This document shows, one piece after another, positions 17,877 through 27,445 of a stretch of DNA of 39,724 nt. Numbering within the stretch: the first letter of the stretch is position 1; each line of letters opens with the position of its first letter. The notes beneath the pieces were generated by a model, which had not been told where the DNA came from, searched no databases, and saw only the letters and a list, made by a program, of their open reading frames with translations. The position numbers and the translations under genes are program-made. The stretch comes from Calothrix rhizosoleniae SC01 (GTDB lineage Bacteria; Cyanobacteriota; Cyanobacteriia; Cyanobacteriales; Nostocaceae), in the NCBI RefSeq assembly GCF_900185595.1, contig NZ_FYBH01000125.1:1-39724 (forward strand), given 5' to 3'.

Positions 17877-19487
17877 ATGACAGAATTACAGCTGCGCCTA
17901 AAAGATGGAAATACTTTCAAAACGGTGACAGTAAATCAAGAGATTTTCACTATCGGACGTTTACCCGAATGTGACTTGTCTCTACCTTTTGCTGGTGTTT
18001 CTCGCTGTCATGCTCGTTTGATGAAGATGTCTGAGGATGTATGGAAAATTGAGGATTTGGGTAGTAAAAATGGTACACAGGTAAATGATTACTTAATTAA
18101 CTCTCCTCAAGAGTTACATCATGGGGACATCTTGTGGTTGGGAAATGCCAAGTTGGTAGTACAGTTACAAATAAATGATCAAGTCTGGGAAGCGAAGCAA
18201 GAAGACAGTGATGGGCAAAAAACCATCCTGCGTAATGTTCACCACCTGCAACAACAATGGATAGAAGTTGATTCCCAAAGTGAGGATATCAGTAATAGAG
18301 ATATAATTATTGCTCGCCTTAAAGATTTGGTGGATATAGCTAAAAATCTCTCTGGCGCAACATCCATAGAAGAAATTTTTTCTCAGGTAGAAAAGGTTGT
18401 CTTCCGTTATCTCCAAGGTATTGAAAGATTAGCACTATTAATTGATATCAGTGGTGATGGAAATCTCAAATTAGTCAATTCCGCCGCTAGGACTATTTCC
18501 CAACAACAATATTTGGTAGATGATAGCGATTGGATTAGTCGCAGTATTTGCCAAAGGGTATTTGCCGAAAAAGTTGCAATTCAAACTGCTGACGCTCAAA
18601 AGGACGAACGTTTTGCTGAAGAAAAAAGTATTTTACTTAAAGGTATCCGCAGTGCAATGGCTGTACCACTGTGGGATGAGAAGAAGGTGGTAGGAGTACT
18701 TTATGCTGATGCTCGTCTGTCTGCTTATCATTGGATTAGTGAAGGCAAAGAAGAACTGAGTTTTTTTTCCACATTAGCCAATCTTGTAGCTTCTAGTGTT
18801 CAACGTTGGATGTTAGCAGAAAAGTTGAAGACAGAGGAATTGATTCGTCGTCGATTAGAAAGGTATCATTCCCCAGCAGTAGTACAACAGTTGATTGCTG
18901 TGGGGAAGTTACCAAATGGAAGTTTACCTCCCCAAGAGAAAGAAATTAGTATTTTGTTTGCTGATATTGTTGGTTTTACAGCCATGTCAGAAAGGTTTAC
19001 GCCCAATCAAATCGCCGAATTACTGAATAATTTATTTGAGGAAATGCTGCAAGAAGTGTTCTCTTATGGTGGCACTTTAGATAAGTATATTGGTGATTGT
19101 ATTATGGCCTTTTTTGGCGCTCCCGAGGTGCAACCAGATCATGCTGATAGAGCTGTGACTGCGGCTAAGGAAATGCTATCTCGTCTAGAAATGCTAAATA
19201 CTAATGGTTTTTGGCAGGAACCTATACAATTACGAATTGCCATTAATAGTGGTAAGGCTGTGGTGGGAGATGTGGGTAGTTCTCAAAGGTTAGACTATAC
19301 TGCATTAGGGGCAACGATTAATTTAGCGTCGCGTATGGAAGGTATTTGCCCTCCTAGTGAATGCGTAATTGGTGAAGATACTTACAATTTACTTTCCCAC
19401 CGTGATGACTTTCAAAAGATGGGTGATTATCGTTTTAAGGGTATTAATCGGTCGGTTTGTGTTTATCAAACTCATTTATGCAGTTAA
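17877..19487 (+). CDS. FHA-GAF class III adenylate cyclase
   Basis: A 536-residue cyclase that makes cAMP from ATP. An FHA phosphothreonine-binding domain comes first (about 1-95: G27-R28, S42-R43, H45, N65-G66). A GAF domain follows (about 155-315), then the catalytic domain (about 345-530). Metal aspartates are D363 (LFADIVGFT) and D407 (YIGDCIMAF). The ATP-selecting lysine is K403, and T475 stands at the second specificity position, as in class IIIb enzymes. The transition-state residues are N482 and R486. Everything needed for activity is present. The FHA domain suggests control by Ser/Thr phosphorylation and the GAF domain a small-molecule input. It is convergent with the CsgG-like gene. 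Confidence 0.93.
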   Translation: MTELQLRLKDGNTFKTVTVNQEIFTIGRLPECDLSLPFAGVSRCHARLMKMSEDVWKIEDLGSKNGTQVNDYLINSPQELHHGDILWLGNAKLVVQLQINDQVWEAKQEDSDGQKTILRNVHHLQQQWIEVDSQSEDISNRDIIIARLKDLVDIAKNLSGATSIEEIFSQVEKVVFRYLQGIERLALLIDISGDGNLKLVNSAARTISQQQYLVDDSDWISRSICQRVFAEKVAIQTADAQKDERFAEEKSILLKGIRSAMAVPLWDEKKVVGVLYADARLSAYHWISEGKEELSFFSTLANLVASSVQRWMLAEKLKTEELIRRRLERYHSPAVVQQLIAVGKLPNGSLPPQEKEISILFADIVGFTAMSERFTPNQIAELLNNLFEEMLQEVFSYGGTLDKYIGDCIMAFFGAPEVQPDHADRAVTAAKEMLSRLEMLNTNGFWQEPIQLRIAINSGKAVVGDVGSSQRLDYTALGATINLASRMEGICPPSECVIGEDTYNLLSHRDDFQKMGDYRFKGINRSVCVYQTHLCS

Positions 19488-19523
19488 ATTTTATCTATCT
19501 TCAGAACCAAAGTTTCTATAAAA

Positions 19524-19558
19524 AAGCGATCGCCATCATGACAAAATAGCGATCGCTT
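19524..19558. terminator. Hairpin formed by two HIP1 octamers
   Basis: AAGCGATCGC (19524-19533) and its complement (19549-19558) form a 10-bp stem between the convergent cyclase and CsgG-like genes. A preceding A-run (19520-19525) would give U residues on the minus transcript, so it may end CsgG-like transcription. It is also plain evidence of HIP1 abundance. Confidence 0.45.
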
Positions 19559-19615
19559 GCGCTGACTTCGAGGTTCGCTCTTTAGGTAACTCCCTTTGGG
19601 AGCATCCCTCTGTGT

Positions 19616-20692
19616 TTACTCATCTGATTTAATGGGTTTAGCGATATTGCCAACCTGTAATTTACCTCCAGAAATAATTTTCCCCACACTTGATGAAGAG
19701 TCAACTTCAGTCAGTTCAACTGTGGCGATTTTTTTGGTCATTTTACGTAATTCTTTACCTGTAACAGGGTCTTTCACTATTTTTATAACCTGTTCAATTG
19801 ACAGTTTCATCCCCTGATAATAACCATCTGCACTACCTTTATTAATAATTATGGTGTTACCAGAAACATCAGCTACTAATGCTTTAGTACTTGGCAAAGT
19901 TTTGAGGGAAGTGCTTCCTTTATTAACTCCTGTATTAATTTGTTCTGCTACTTGATTAATTGCATCGGATGTTGCCAATGTGAGGAGTTGAGAATCTTTA
20001 TTGGAATTATTATTAACATAAACTCTATCAACTCTTAAATTGCCACCACTCTGCTTTGAAGTTCCATTACCTTCAGCAGATAAGACAATTTCACCTGTAG
20101 TCGTATTAACTACACGTACATTTAATTTAACATTAGCGGTTTTCTTTTTACTGTTTACACCAACACGTCCGAATACTGGAAGCTTTATACCACCTACTCC
20201 ACCTCTATTTCTTTCGAGATTTGCACTGGTAATAGAACCAAATACTACTAGCTCTGCACCTAAAAGACGACCAATTTGAGCCGCAGTACTTTGGTCAACT
20301 CGACCCGATTTTCCCAAGTTTTGTTCTTTCAGAATTGCTTCTATTTTTGTTCTTTCAATAACTCTAAAATTACCACTTTTAACTAATTTATCGACTAAAA
20401 TACTACTTACACCTCTACCATTTCCCCAATAATATCTGCGCCAATAGTTATAGTAAGATACGGTACTATAATCAAACTCAAAAATAGCTATTCGAGGTTT
20501 TGATTTTGTAGATGATTTAACTTTGGCAAGAGACTTATTTATCTCAATTGTATGAGTCAGCTTTAACTCTTGAGCTTTGACATCATTCAATCCAATAAAT
20601 AACAAGTTAATTAATAAAGATGATGTAAAAACTGGTAAACACAAATAAATCAGACGATAAATATTTTTATGTAATTTATCAGAACTATGCAT
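19616..20692 (-). CDS. CsgG-family secreted protein
   Basis: A 358-residue exported protein. A hydrophobic signal lies at about residues 12-33, ending before KAQ. The CsgG domain follows: RIAIFEFDYSTVSYYN, VSSILVDKLVKSGNFRVIER, AAQIGRLLGAELVVFGSIT. After it comes a C-terminal region (about 270-355) with GSADGYYQGMKLSI and GKIISGGKLQVGNIAKP, resembling the C-terminal domain of FlgT-like proteins. Classical CsgG is an outer-membrane lipoprotein pore for curli; here no lipobox cysteine follows the signal, so a pore role is uncertain. The ATG at 20692 has an AGAGGA site 10 nt upstream. It stands alone, convergent with the cyclase. Confidence 0.82.
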   Translation of the reverse strand: MHSSDKLHKNIYRLIYLCLPVFTSSLLINLLFIGLNDVKAQELKLTHTIEINKSLAKVKSSTKSKPRIAIFEFDYSTVSYYNYWRRYYWGNGRGVSSILVDKLVKSGNFRVIERTKIEAILKEQNLGKSGRVDQSTAAQIGRLLGAELVVFGSITSANLERNRGGVGGIKLPVFGRVGVNSKKKTANVKLNVRVVNTTTGEIVLSAEGNGTSKQSGGNLRVDRVYVNNNSNKDSQLLTLATSDAINQVAEQINTGVNKGSTSLKTLPSTKALVADVSGNTIIINKGSADGYYQGMKLSIEQVIKIVKDPVTGKELRKMTKKIATVELTEVDSSSSVGKIISGGKLQVGNIAKPIKSDE

Positions 20693-21142
20693 AACATTTA
20701 TTCCTCTAATGACTAGTCTTAGAGAACTTAAGCATACGTGTATTTACAGATATATTTACAAAAACTTAAGCATCTAATAGCATCATACGTAAACATAACT
20801 GGATGTCATGTAAATTTTATGTATATTTTTTTGATTTTTGTGTAATGCTTTAATGAACTTGAATTTGCAAGTGAATTGGTATAACAGTGGACATATTGGT
20901 TAGGACAATATTGTTCTAACCAAAAACTACCAACTACCAACTAAAAAATATCCACAGTATTTAGGGCAAAGCATCAATTGATACCAATTTGAGAAATGAT
21001 TGCGACAGATGGAAAGTTGAAAGGCTTATTTAGTAATTCTTTCACAATCCAAAATCCAAAATCTAAAATGGTATAAGATGACTTTGCACAGTCAAATATT
21101 GTGGATTTTAACCTACAACGGGATGAATTTTCTGATATTGGT
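20693..21142. other. Gap upstream of the CsgG-like gene
   Basis: 450 bp without a gene. It holds a 28-bp near-perfect palindrome (20896-20923), short CTACCAA repeats just after it, and a copy of the AAAATGGTATAA-ending cassette (21043-21075). The promoter of the CsgG-like gene should lie near 20700-20800; no clear hexamers were found. Confidence 0.5.
20896..20923. promoter_or_regulatory. 28-bp near-perfect palindrome
   Basis: Two 14-nt arms (TTGGTTAGGACAAT and ATTGTTCTAACCAA) abut without a loop and differ at one pair. There is no T-run on either side. It lies about 200 bp upstream of the CsgG-like start and 220 bp downstream of map. It may be an operator or a cruciform/hairpin relic; function is not established. 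Confidence 0.4.
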
Positions 21143-21970
21143 TTAAATTTTCGTGCGATCGGTTAAAATTTCATAACCAGTATCTGTGACTAATATAGTA
21201 TGCTCAAATTGAGCCGATAGGGAATTATCAACTGTAACAGCCGTCCATCGATCTGATAAAGTCCGGGTGAATCTTGAACCCTCATTTAAAATCGGTTCAA
21301 TTGCTAAAGTCATCCCTGCACGCAATTTGACATTGGGCATTTCTTTGGTACGGAAGTTAAATACAGAAGGTTCTTCGTGTAAATTACGACCTACTCCATG
21401 TCCAGTGAAGTCTTCCACAACACTAAATCCATTCTCTTTGACATGGTCTTCAATGGCTCCAGCTATATCAATCAGGTAATTACCAGCTTTAACTTGCTCA
21501 ATACCTTTGTAAAGGCTTTCTTCAGCAACACGAATTAGTTTTGCAGCTTCTGGTGTCACTTCACCTACGGCAATGGTAATACAGGAGTCCCCATGAAAGC
21601 CTTGATAAAAAGCACCTGTATCTACCTTTAATACATCCCCTGTACGGATAACTTTTTTCGCATTGGGGATTCCATGTACTACTTCATTGTTAATGCTGGA
21701 ACAGATGGAACCAGGAAAGCCATGATAGCCTTTAAAGCTAGGAGTCGCATCCATTTCTCTGATCCGTTTTTCCGCATAAGCATCCAAGTCAGCAGTGGTC
21801 ATTCCTGGTTGTACCATCTCAGAAATTTCCTTGAGGACTGTGGCAACAATTTTGGCAGATTGTCGCATAATCTCAATTTCACGCTGGGATTTAATTTCAA
21901 TTCCTCGGCGTTGTCTTTTGGGGCGATTTTCTTGAGTTGGCTGGGAAAGTAGGTTGCTAAAGATGTTCAT
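21143..21970 (-). CDS. map: Type I methionine aminopeptidase
   Basis: A 275-residue enzyme that removes the N-terminal methionine from new proteins. The dinuclear metal ligands are all visible: D117 (KVDTGA), D128 (GFHGDS), H191 ([13 protein letters not shown]), E225 (TLAIEPIL) and E256 (QFEHTIL). H99 (NEVVHGIP) is the conserved substrate-contacting histidine. A basic N-terminal extension of about 25 residues ([12 protein letters not shown]) precedes the catalytic fold. The ATG at 21970 is the natural start. It is a single gene, upstream of the CsgG-like gene on the same strand but 450 bp away. Confidence 0.95.
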   Translation of the reverse strand: MNIFSNLLSQPTQENRPKRQRRGIEIKSQREIEIMRQSAKIVATVLKEISEMVQPGMTTADLDAYAEKRIREMDATPSFKGYHGFPGSICSSINNEVVHGIPNAKKVIRTGDVLKVDTGAFYQGFHGDSCITIAVGEVTPEAAKLIRVAEESLYKGIEQVKAGNYLIDIAGAIEDHVKENGFSVVEDFTGHGVGRNLHEEPSVFNFRTKEMPNVKLRAGMTLAIEPILNEGSRFTRTLSDRWTAVTVDNSLSAQFEHTILVTDTGYEILTDRTKI

Positions 21971-22214
21971 GGGAAGTAAGGTAAGTTGTTTTGCCTGAAA
22001 GCTTAGATGTGGATAATTGGTCTTTAATTGAGAATCAATTTTTATATATATTTAAGTTAACTTATTTTGGCGAATGGGGAGGGTAAATAACAGTGTGTGC
22101 TACCTTAACCTAGTTTACGAGCAATAAATGCTGTGTGAGCCTTGGGGAGGTTAAACTGACCGTAATTATGCATTGTTTGTACCACTGTCCCATGTTATTA
22201 GTGATCGCTTATTT

Positions 22215-22703
22215 TTATTTTCCACTGACCACGGCAATCTTACCAATCATACCTGCTTGTGTATGTCCAGCAATAGAGCAACGTAATTGATAATTACCTG
22301 GTTTCATGGGAACAAATACCCAATCAGCCTGGGCTTTAGGCTTTAATTCCAATTCATGAATTGCTCCTTTGACTTCCACATTGCCAGCTTCAACTTTTTG
22401 TGTCCAGATGGCATCTGCAAAATCCTTGGCGGTGAAATAATGTTTTTGGGGACTGGGATTGGTGAGTTGCAGTTTATAGCGTTTTCCGCTGGTGAATTCC
22501 AGGTTGTTGGGGAAAAATTTGAGTTCATCAGCACTATTACTTAAACTAACTGTTATATTTATAGGTGTTTGTTTGAGTAAATTTCCTGACCCACTGTCTG
22601 CAAAAGTGGGAACATTGCCAATCGTAAATAAACACAATACTAGTGTTATAACAATTGCCATAGGCAAGGAAAATTTATAAATATTTACCAAACATTTGAT
22701 CAT
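22215..22703 (-). CDS. Exported cupredoxin-domain copper protein
   Basis: A 162-residue type-1 copper protein. The N-terminus is a signal anchor (about residues 10-36, ending PTFA). The cupredoxin fold follows, with ligands H88 (QKHYF), C142, H147 and M152 in the loop LRCSIAGHTQAGM, a C-x4-H-x4-M arrangement like that of plastocyanin and azurin relatives. It lacks the PPHNVVF and YCEPHRGAGM signatures of true plastocyanin, which is encoded separately at 34135. It is probably periplasmic or lumenal electron transfer or copper handling. The frame also begins with GTG at 22706, but ATG at 22703 has better spacing from the GGGGAG site. Confidence 0.83.
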   Translation of the reverse strand: MIKCLVNIYKFSLPMAIVITLVLCLFTIGNVPTFADSGSGNLLKQTPINITVSLSNSADELKFFPNNLEFTSGKRYKLQLTNPSPQKHYFTAKDFADAIWTQKVEAGNVEVKGAIHELELKPKAQADWVFVPMKPGNYQLRCSIAGHTQAGMIGKIAVVSGK

Positions 22704-22800
22704 CACAATACTCCCCTATTTTTTCCTACTCTCCGAGAAGCGTCTACCCCCTGTAAACTCCCTTCACAAGGGTAGGTTCAGTTTTCCCTCTTTCCCTCCT

Positions 22801-25647
22801 TCACTCATTCCCTCCTAATTTCTGATCTGCAAGGGTTGCAGGGCCTGCGGTAACTACAATAATTTTGTCTGGGTGCATTAATTCGCGAGCAGCTTGATTG
22901 ACTTGCTTGAGATTAACGGCTTGAATTTTTTTCGTGAAGTTTTGCAGTTCCTTTGGCTGAAAACCATACACTTGATTCATGAGGATTTTTTCTGTTAATT
23001 CCTCTGGGTTAGCTAAGGAAACATTATAGTTGCTGACTAAAGTACTTTTAGCTGCTTGTACTTCCTTAGAAGTAACACCCCGATGATGAATTTCATCTAT
23101 AAGTTTACGGGTCTTAGCGATCGCCTTTCTCGCATTTTCTGGTGCGGTTTGCATTTCGATGGCAAATGTACCAAAATTTTTACCTGCTTGCATGGAACTA
23201 TAAATACCATAGGTTAAACCTTGACGATCACGAATTTCTGCGCCTAACCGACTGGATACAGTATCGCCACCCAAAATTTGATTTAATACTAAGGCTGCGT
23301 AATATCTACTATCTTTGCGTTTAATCCCTGTACCACCCATGTAAGTAGTGGCTTGGGCTTTACCATGCACTACAGGATTTAACTGCACTAGGTGTTCTGG
23401 GATATTTACTGCTGGATATTTGATTTTTGGAGCTGGTGTTTTAATTTGCCAATCATCAAATTCTGATGCTATCAAATCTCGCACTTGTTGAGGTTGAAAG
23501 TCACCTGTCATAACTATCGTAGTGGATTCTGGACGGTAATGTTTAGCATTAAAGGCAATTACATCCTGACGGCTAATGTTATTTAAACTTGCATGACTGG
23601 GAAAGTTATGTAGAGGATGATGTTTGGGATACACTGATTGCACAAAGGTTCTAATTGCAACTTTCGCTGGATCATCTGAATTTTGTGCTATTCTACCCAA
23701 TGCTTTCTGCCGACTAATTTCCAATTCTTTGCTGGGGAAACTAGGGTTTTTGATTACATCAGCTAATGTTTTTATTAATATAGGTATATCCTGAGCTAAA
23801 CTACTACCCTGAATTTCCACTCCCTCACGATATGTCTGGAAATTTAAGTTAGCCCCCTTAGCCGCTAAAGTATTGGCGATCGCCGAACTATCTTTATCCT
23901 GGGTTCCATTCATCAAGTTTGTAGCGGCTAAAGCAGCCAAGCCTCCCTTATCTTCTGGATCAAATTCTTGACCGGCTTTGATATAGCCACTTAATGTGAT
24001 TGTGGGGGTACTATTGTCAGGTAATAACAATATCTGCAAGCCATTGGATAGGCTAAATCGTTGGGGTAGGGGTTGTTGATGGGATGATAGGCTAGAATCG
24101 ACTGCCGGTAAATACTTAGACAACTCTGTATAATCGACCTTCTTATTAGACTTATCAGACTTTATGGATAAATTTTCTTGAGGTGTGTAATTTGGTGGAG
24201 TTGCAATCTTTGCCTGTTTATAGGTTGATGTGGGTTTAAAGAAACCGACAGTTCTCATTTTTGGAGTCAGATATTTTTGTGTTACCCGTTGCACATCTTC
24301 TACGGATATCCTATTGATACTAGTTAAGTATTTATCTGTATAGCGATAATCACCAGTAGTTTCGTCAGTACCTAATTGAATACCCTGACTAGTGATATCA
24401 CGGTTACCTAAAATCAGAGAGGCTGTTAATTTGACTCGGGCACGTTCTACTTCTACTTTGGTAACTGGTTGTCTTGCTAATGTAGTGATCGTATTTCTAA
24501 GTACGGTATCTACCTTGTCTAAATTCTGGCTAGGAGATGTTTTTACTAAAATTTCATACCAGCCACCTGCTAATAATTTTGATACATTAGTTGTAATTTC
24601 AGTCGCCAATCCAGATTCAACCAATGCTTTGTCTAAGCGAGAATTTTGTCCTTCACTCAAGATATAATTCATCACATCCAAAGCGGGAATATCTGGATGA
24701 TTTACATCTGGTATGGGATATACCGCTTGTATCAAAGCTATGGAACCGGGCTCTTGTAAAACAATGGGAGAAGATGAGGCACGATAACTGTCTAAAGTTG
24801 TGGGAATATTTGTCTTCACCATTGATTGATGAGGTTGAGGGATTCTACCAAAAGTTTTTTGTACCATTTTCATGGTTTTTTTTTGGTTAAAATCACCCAC
24901 AATGACTAAAACGGCATTATCTGGACGATAGAAATTGTGATAATACTTCTTAACTTGCTCTAGATTAAATTTTTCCACATCTGCTTTAGTTCCACCTAGA
25001 GGTAAACCATAAACATGATTGGGAAATGCCTTCTGGATTATAGTCCTACTGAGGCGGTAATCAGCACTATTTTCATAATCCTGTAATTCGGAAATTACTA
25101 CCCGCTTCTCTATTTCTAGAGTTGATGCATCAATCTGTAAATTCTGCATCCTATCCGCTTCTAACTCTAGCAGTGCTGGGAGTTTATTCTTTTCCACTGT
25201 TGCATAGTATGCCGTATGGTCATAGCCTGTAAAAGCATTCCATTCACCACCTAATGCAGTAAACAATCGCCCAAATTGAATCGGACGCTTTTTGCTACCG
25301 CGAAACATGACATGTTCCAATTGGTGAGCAATACCATTAGCTCCTGCTTCTTCATCCCTGGAACCCAGCTTATACCATACTTGCGCCGTAACGACTGGAC
25401 TCCTATTTACCTGTTTTGTGAGGACAGTTAATCCATTATCTAAAACTGTTTTTTGGACACCTTGAGTTAAGGATCGCGAATAATTTGCCGTTGATACTTC
25501 GACACTGTTACCATTGGCAAATGTGGTCAGTGGTATAGCCCCTGGGTCTGCCATTTGACTACCGTGCCATAATAAAACAGATATTAGGCAGATACTAAAA
25601 AGTAGGGTCGGAACACGGTATCGATTTAGCAGAGAAGATACAGACAT
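22801..25647 (-). CDS. Two-domain M16 (pitrilysin-family) zinc peptidase
   Basis: A 948-residue protein made of two M16 repeats. After an N-terminal membrane segment or signal (about 13-28), the first half has the inverted zinc motif H108-x-x-E111-H112 (AHQLEHVMFRG) with the third ligand E187 (ISELQDYEN) at the expected distance. The second half (from about 520) has the matching fold (GLAALAATNLMNGT; GIYSSMQAG near the C-terminus) but lacks HxxEH and so is the non-catalytic partner. Bacteria often encode the two halves as separate genes; here they are fused, as in larger M16 enzymes. It probably degrades peptides in the periplasm. Confidence 0.92.
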   Translation of the reverse strand: MSVSSLLNRYRVPTLLFSICLISVLLWHGSQMADPGAIPLTTFANGNSVEVSTANYSRSLTQGVQKTVLDNGLTVLTKQVNRSPVVTAQVWYKLGSRDEEAGANGIAHQLEHVMFRGSKKRPIQFGRLFTALGGEWNAFTGYDHTAYYATVEKNKLPALLELEADRMQNLQIDASTLEIEKRVVISELQDYENSADYRLSRTIIQKAFPNHVYGLPLGGTKADVEKFNLEQVKKYYHNFYRPDNAVLVIVGDFNQKKTMKMVQKTFGRIPQPHQSMVKTNIPTTLDSYRASSSPIVLQEPGSIALIQAVYPIPDVNHPDIPALDVMNYILSEGQNSRLDKALVESGLATEITTNVSKLLAGGWYEILVKTSPSQNLDKVDTVLRNTITTLARQPVTKVEVERARVKLTASLILGNRDITSQGIQLGTDETTGDYRYTDKYLTSINRISVEDVQRVTQKYLTPKMRTVGFFKPTSTYKQAKIATPPNYTPQENLSIKSDKSNKKVDYTELSKYLPAVDSSLSSHQQPLPQRFSLSNGLQILLLPDNSTPTITLSGYIKAGQEFDPEDKGGLAALAATNLMNGTQDKDSSAIANTLAAKGANLNFQTYREGVEIQGSSLAQDIPILIKTLADVIKNPSFPSKELEISRQKALGRIAQNSDDPAKVAIRTFVQSVYPKHHPLHNFPSHASLNNISRQDVIAFNAKHYRPESTTIVMTGDFQPQQVRDLIASEFDDWQIKTPAPKIKYPAVNIPEHLVQLNPVVHGKAQATTYMGGTGIKRKDSRYYAALVLNQILGGDTVSSRLGAEIRDRQGLTYGIYSSMQAGKNFGTFAIEMQTAPENARKAIAKTRKLIDEIHHRGVTSKEVQAAKSTLVSNYNVSLANPEELTEKILMNQVYGFQPKELQNFTKKIQAVNLKQVNQAARELMHPDKIIVVTAGPATLADQKLGGNE

Positions 25648-25902
25648 GTAACTAACAATGACATATATATATTCTGTAAATTTAATGAGTATTTTCTTGA
25701 TTTTGCTTGTTATATAGAGATTTTGACTGATGTGAGTCCAGTATTTTACCTCACTATTGTGTCTTTATGTATGTCGGGTAAAGTTTAGATACATTTCACT
25801 CAATTGTGAATTGCTATACCTATAGTTTAGCTTTTGCGAGTAGTTCCCGCTTCGGCAACACTACAGAGAAGAAATTTATTCTACCAATAACAATAATATA
25901 AA

Positions 25903-26349
25903 TTAAGTGCTAAGGGTAGTTAAAATCCTAATCATTTCTATAGGTAAACCATCAGCATCGGCAATAAATGCCACTTCATATATCCGGTTCCCTATTTGCT
26001 GTTGATTAGGTTCTAACAGTACAACCAGGGGTTGAAAATGTTCTGGGTTTTCCTGAGTTTTTTGAGTAAAAAGCTCCTGTAAATGATTTAAATAGCTAGG
26101 TAAATCCGATATTTGCTCAGTAACATCGAATGACAAATGATAATATCCTACATAGTGCGGATCTGCAAATGCATCTGGTGCAGGTTCTGGTTCGGGTATC
26201 TGAATTAATTCAATTCTGCCACCCATTCCTTCCATCCAACAAGCTAAGGTATAGCCTGTAGTGAAGCGTTCACAGACTGTAAATTCTAACTGCTCGTAAA
26301 AAGCGATCGCTCGATGAATATTAGCTGTACGAATGGAAATATGATGCAT
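25903..26349 (-). CDS. VOC-superfamily (glyoxalase-like) protein
   Basis: A 148-residue protein of the vicinal oxygen chelate fold. It starts MHHISIRTANIHRAIAFYEQ, the usual first beta-alpha unit with H2 or H3 as possible metal ligand. HLSFDVT opens the second half, and E138 lies in LPIEMIRIL near the C-terminus. Members range from glyoxalase I to dioxygenases and resistance proteins; this sequence does not decide among them. The ATG at 26349 is the first in frame, 175 bp from the next gene upstream. A HIP1 octamer lies inside the gene near codon 17. Confidence 0.75.
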   Translation of the reverse strand: MHHISIRTANIHRAIAFYEQLEFTVCERFTTGYTLACWMEGMGGRIELIQIPEPEPAPDAFADPHYVGYYHLSFDVTEQISDLPSYLNHLQELFTQKTQENPEHFQPLVVLLEPNQQQIGNRIYEVAFIADADGLPIEMIRILTTLST

Positions 26350-26523
26350 GTGTGGTAGTTATGGATTAATATTTCTGAGTTTAATGTAATACCCATTGCA
26401 AAAATGAATTGTCATAGATATTTTCTGGAAAGTATGACTGTAACAGCTTTTTGCCATCCAAAATTGAAAATCTCAAATCCACAATTGTCTAATTCCTAAC
26501 TACCATTTTATGACTCCTCAAGA

Positions 26524-27036
26524 TTATTCAAATAGGCGAAAATAAGGATAACGTACTGGCACACCCAGTTCTTTATCCAAATCAAAATTAATCACCTCCC
26601 AGCAAGGCTCATCCCCAGGATCAGGACTAAATTCCACTGGTAAGCCATAAAGGCGAGTCCCTGACGCTTCTGGTTGCCCGGAACGCCAAGGTGTATTCTT
26701 TTCTAAATAACCACTCATTAATTCTTGATAACGTTTGGCAATAATTACCTTAGTTGCCCGATAACCCTGGGTATAAAGTTTATCTAAAGCTTCATGAATT
26801 TCAAAACGAATTCCATCTGGGTGGGTGTGTTGACGATACCATTCGTCATCCCATCTACGCCAATGCCGTCCAGACTGTAAATGAATCAAATCTCCTGTTT
26901 TGGGATTAGCTTCAAATGCACCGTGACGCGGACATAAGTAAGTATCAGTTAATGTCAGTGCCGGAATAATTTGCCGACAGTGAGGACACTGAATTTCGGA
27001 ACCAAATATTGGGTACTGTAAGCCTAAATTCATCAT
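26524..27036 (-). CDS. TIGR02652-like conserved cyanobacterial protein
   Basis: A 170-residue protein that I recognise as a conserved cyanobacterial family of unknown function (TIGR02652-like). The N-terminus has CPHC (residues 18-21) and a later C-x-x-H (YLCPRHGAFEANP), which suggests a small zinc site. The middle is rich in tryptophan and tyrosine (GRHWRRWDDEWYRQHTHPDG), and the end reads VPVRYPYFRLFE. There is no signal peptide or membrane segment. Two consecutive ATGs start the frame. No role can be inferred from neighbours. Confidence 0.78.
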   Translation of the reverse strand: MMNLGLQYPIFGSEIQCPHCRQIIPALTLTDTYLCPRHGAFEANPKTGDLIHLQSGRHWRRWDDEWYRQHTHPDGIRFEIHEALDKLYTQGYRATKVIIAKRYQELMSGYLEKNTPWRSGQPEASGTRLYGLPVEFSPDPGDEPCWEVINFDLDKELGVPVRYPYFRLFE

Positions 27037-27445
27037 GAAGTGTGTATCAACAATATATAAATTTTCATCACTAAAGTAGGTTGTATCTTACACTTCCATC
27101 ACTCCTCATTCGTTTAATTACTGAATAGGTAATCGACAAATGTGCCAAAGGCCGTGATATCCTAACCAGTGTTTCTAATATCTACCAAAGGAATTTTGCT
27201 GGGTTCACAGGTAAGAGAATAAAATTTTTTCTCCCCTGCTCCCCTGCTCCCTTTCGGGTTGCGCCACTTGCTACAACGCGAGGAACCCCTACGGGTTGCG
27301 CCACTTGCTTTATGCCGGGAAACCCGTCCACCGCAATGGCTTACCGCGCAACGCAGTGGCTTACTTGTTCCCCTTCTTGCCTCCATCCGGCAATGTTGGG
27401 TTGGTCGATCACTAGCTACCATATAATTTATATCCTTATTCTATC
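27037..27445. other. Repeat-rich gap before the gamma-CA gene
   Basis: 409 bp without a gene. It carries a few CTCCCCTG units near 27231-27250 and one copy of a dispersed repeat at 27282-27346 whose other copy lies inside the IscB element leader. The minus-strand frame over it is a shadow of the repeat. Confidence 0.6.
27282..27346. repeat. Dispersed repeat, copy A
   Basis: About 65 bp, starting GGAACCCCTACGG and ending ATGGCTTACCG, that match 32267-32332 with only a few differences (one 1-nt indel and about four substitutions). It contains the inverted core GGGAAACCC and is flanked by related GGGTTGCGCCACTTGCT units. It looks like a cyanobacterial interspersed repeat. Confidence 0.75.

Noticed and set aside
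27162-27422. 86-codon minus-strand frame
   Set aside because: It lies over the dispersed repeat and CTCCCCTG units; the product is low-complexity and basic.
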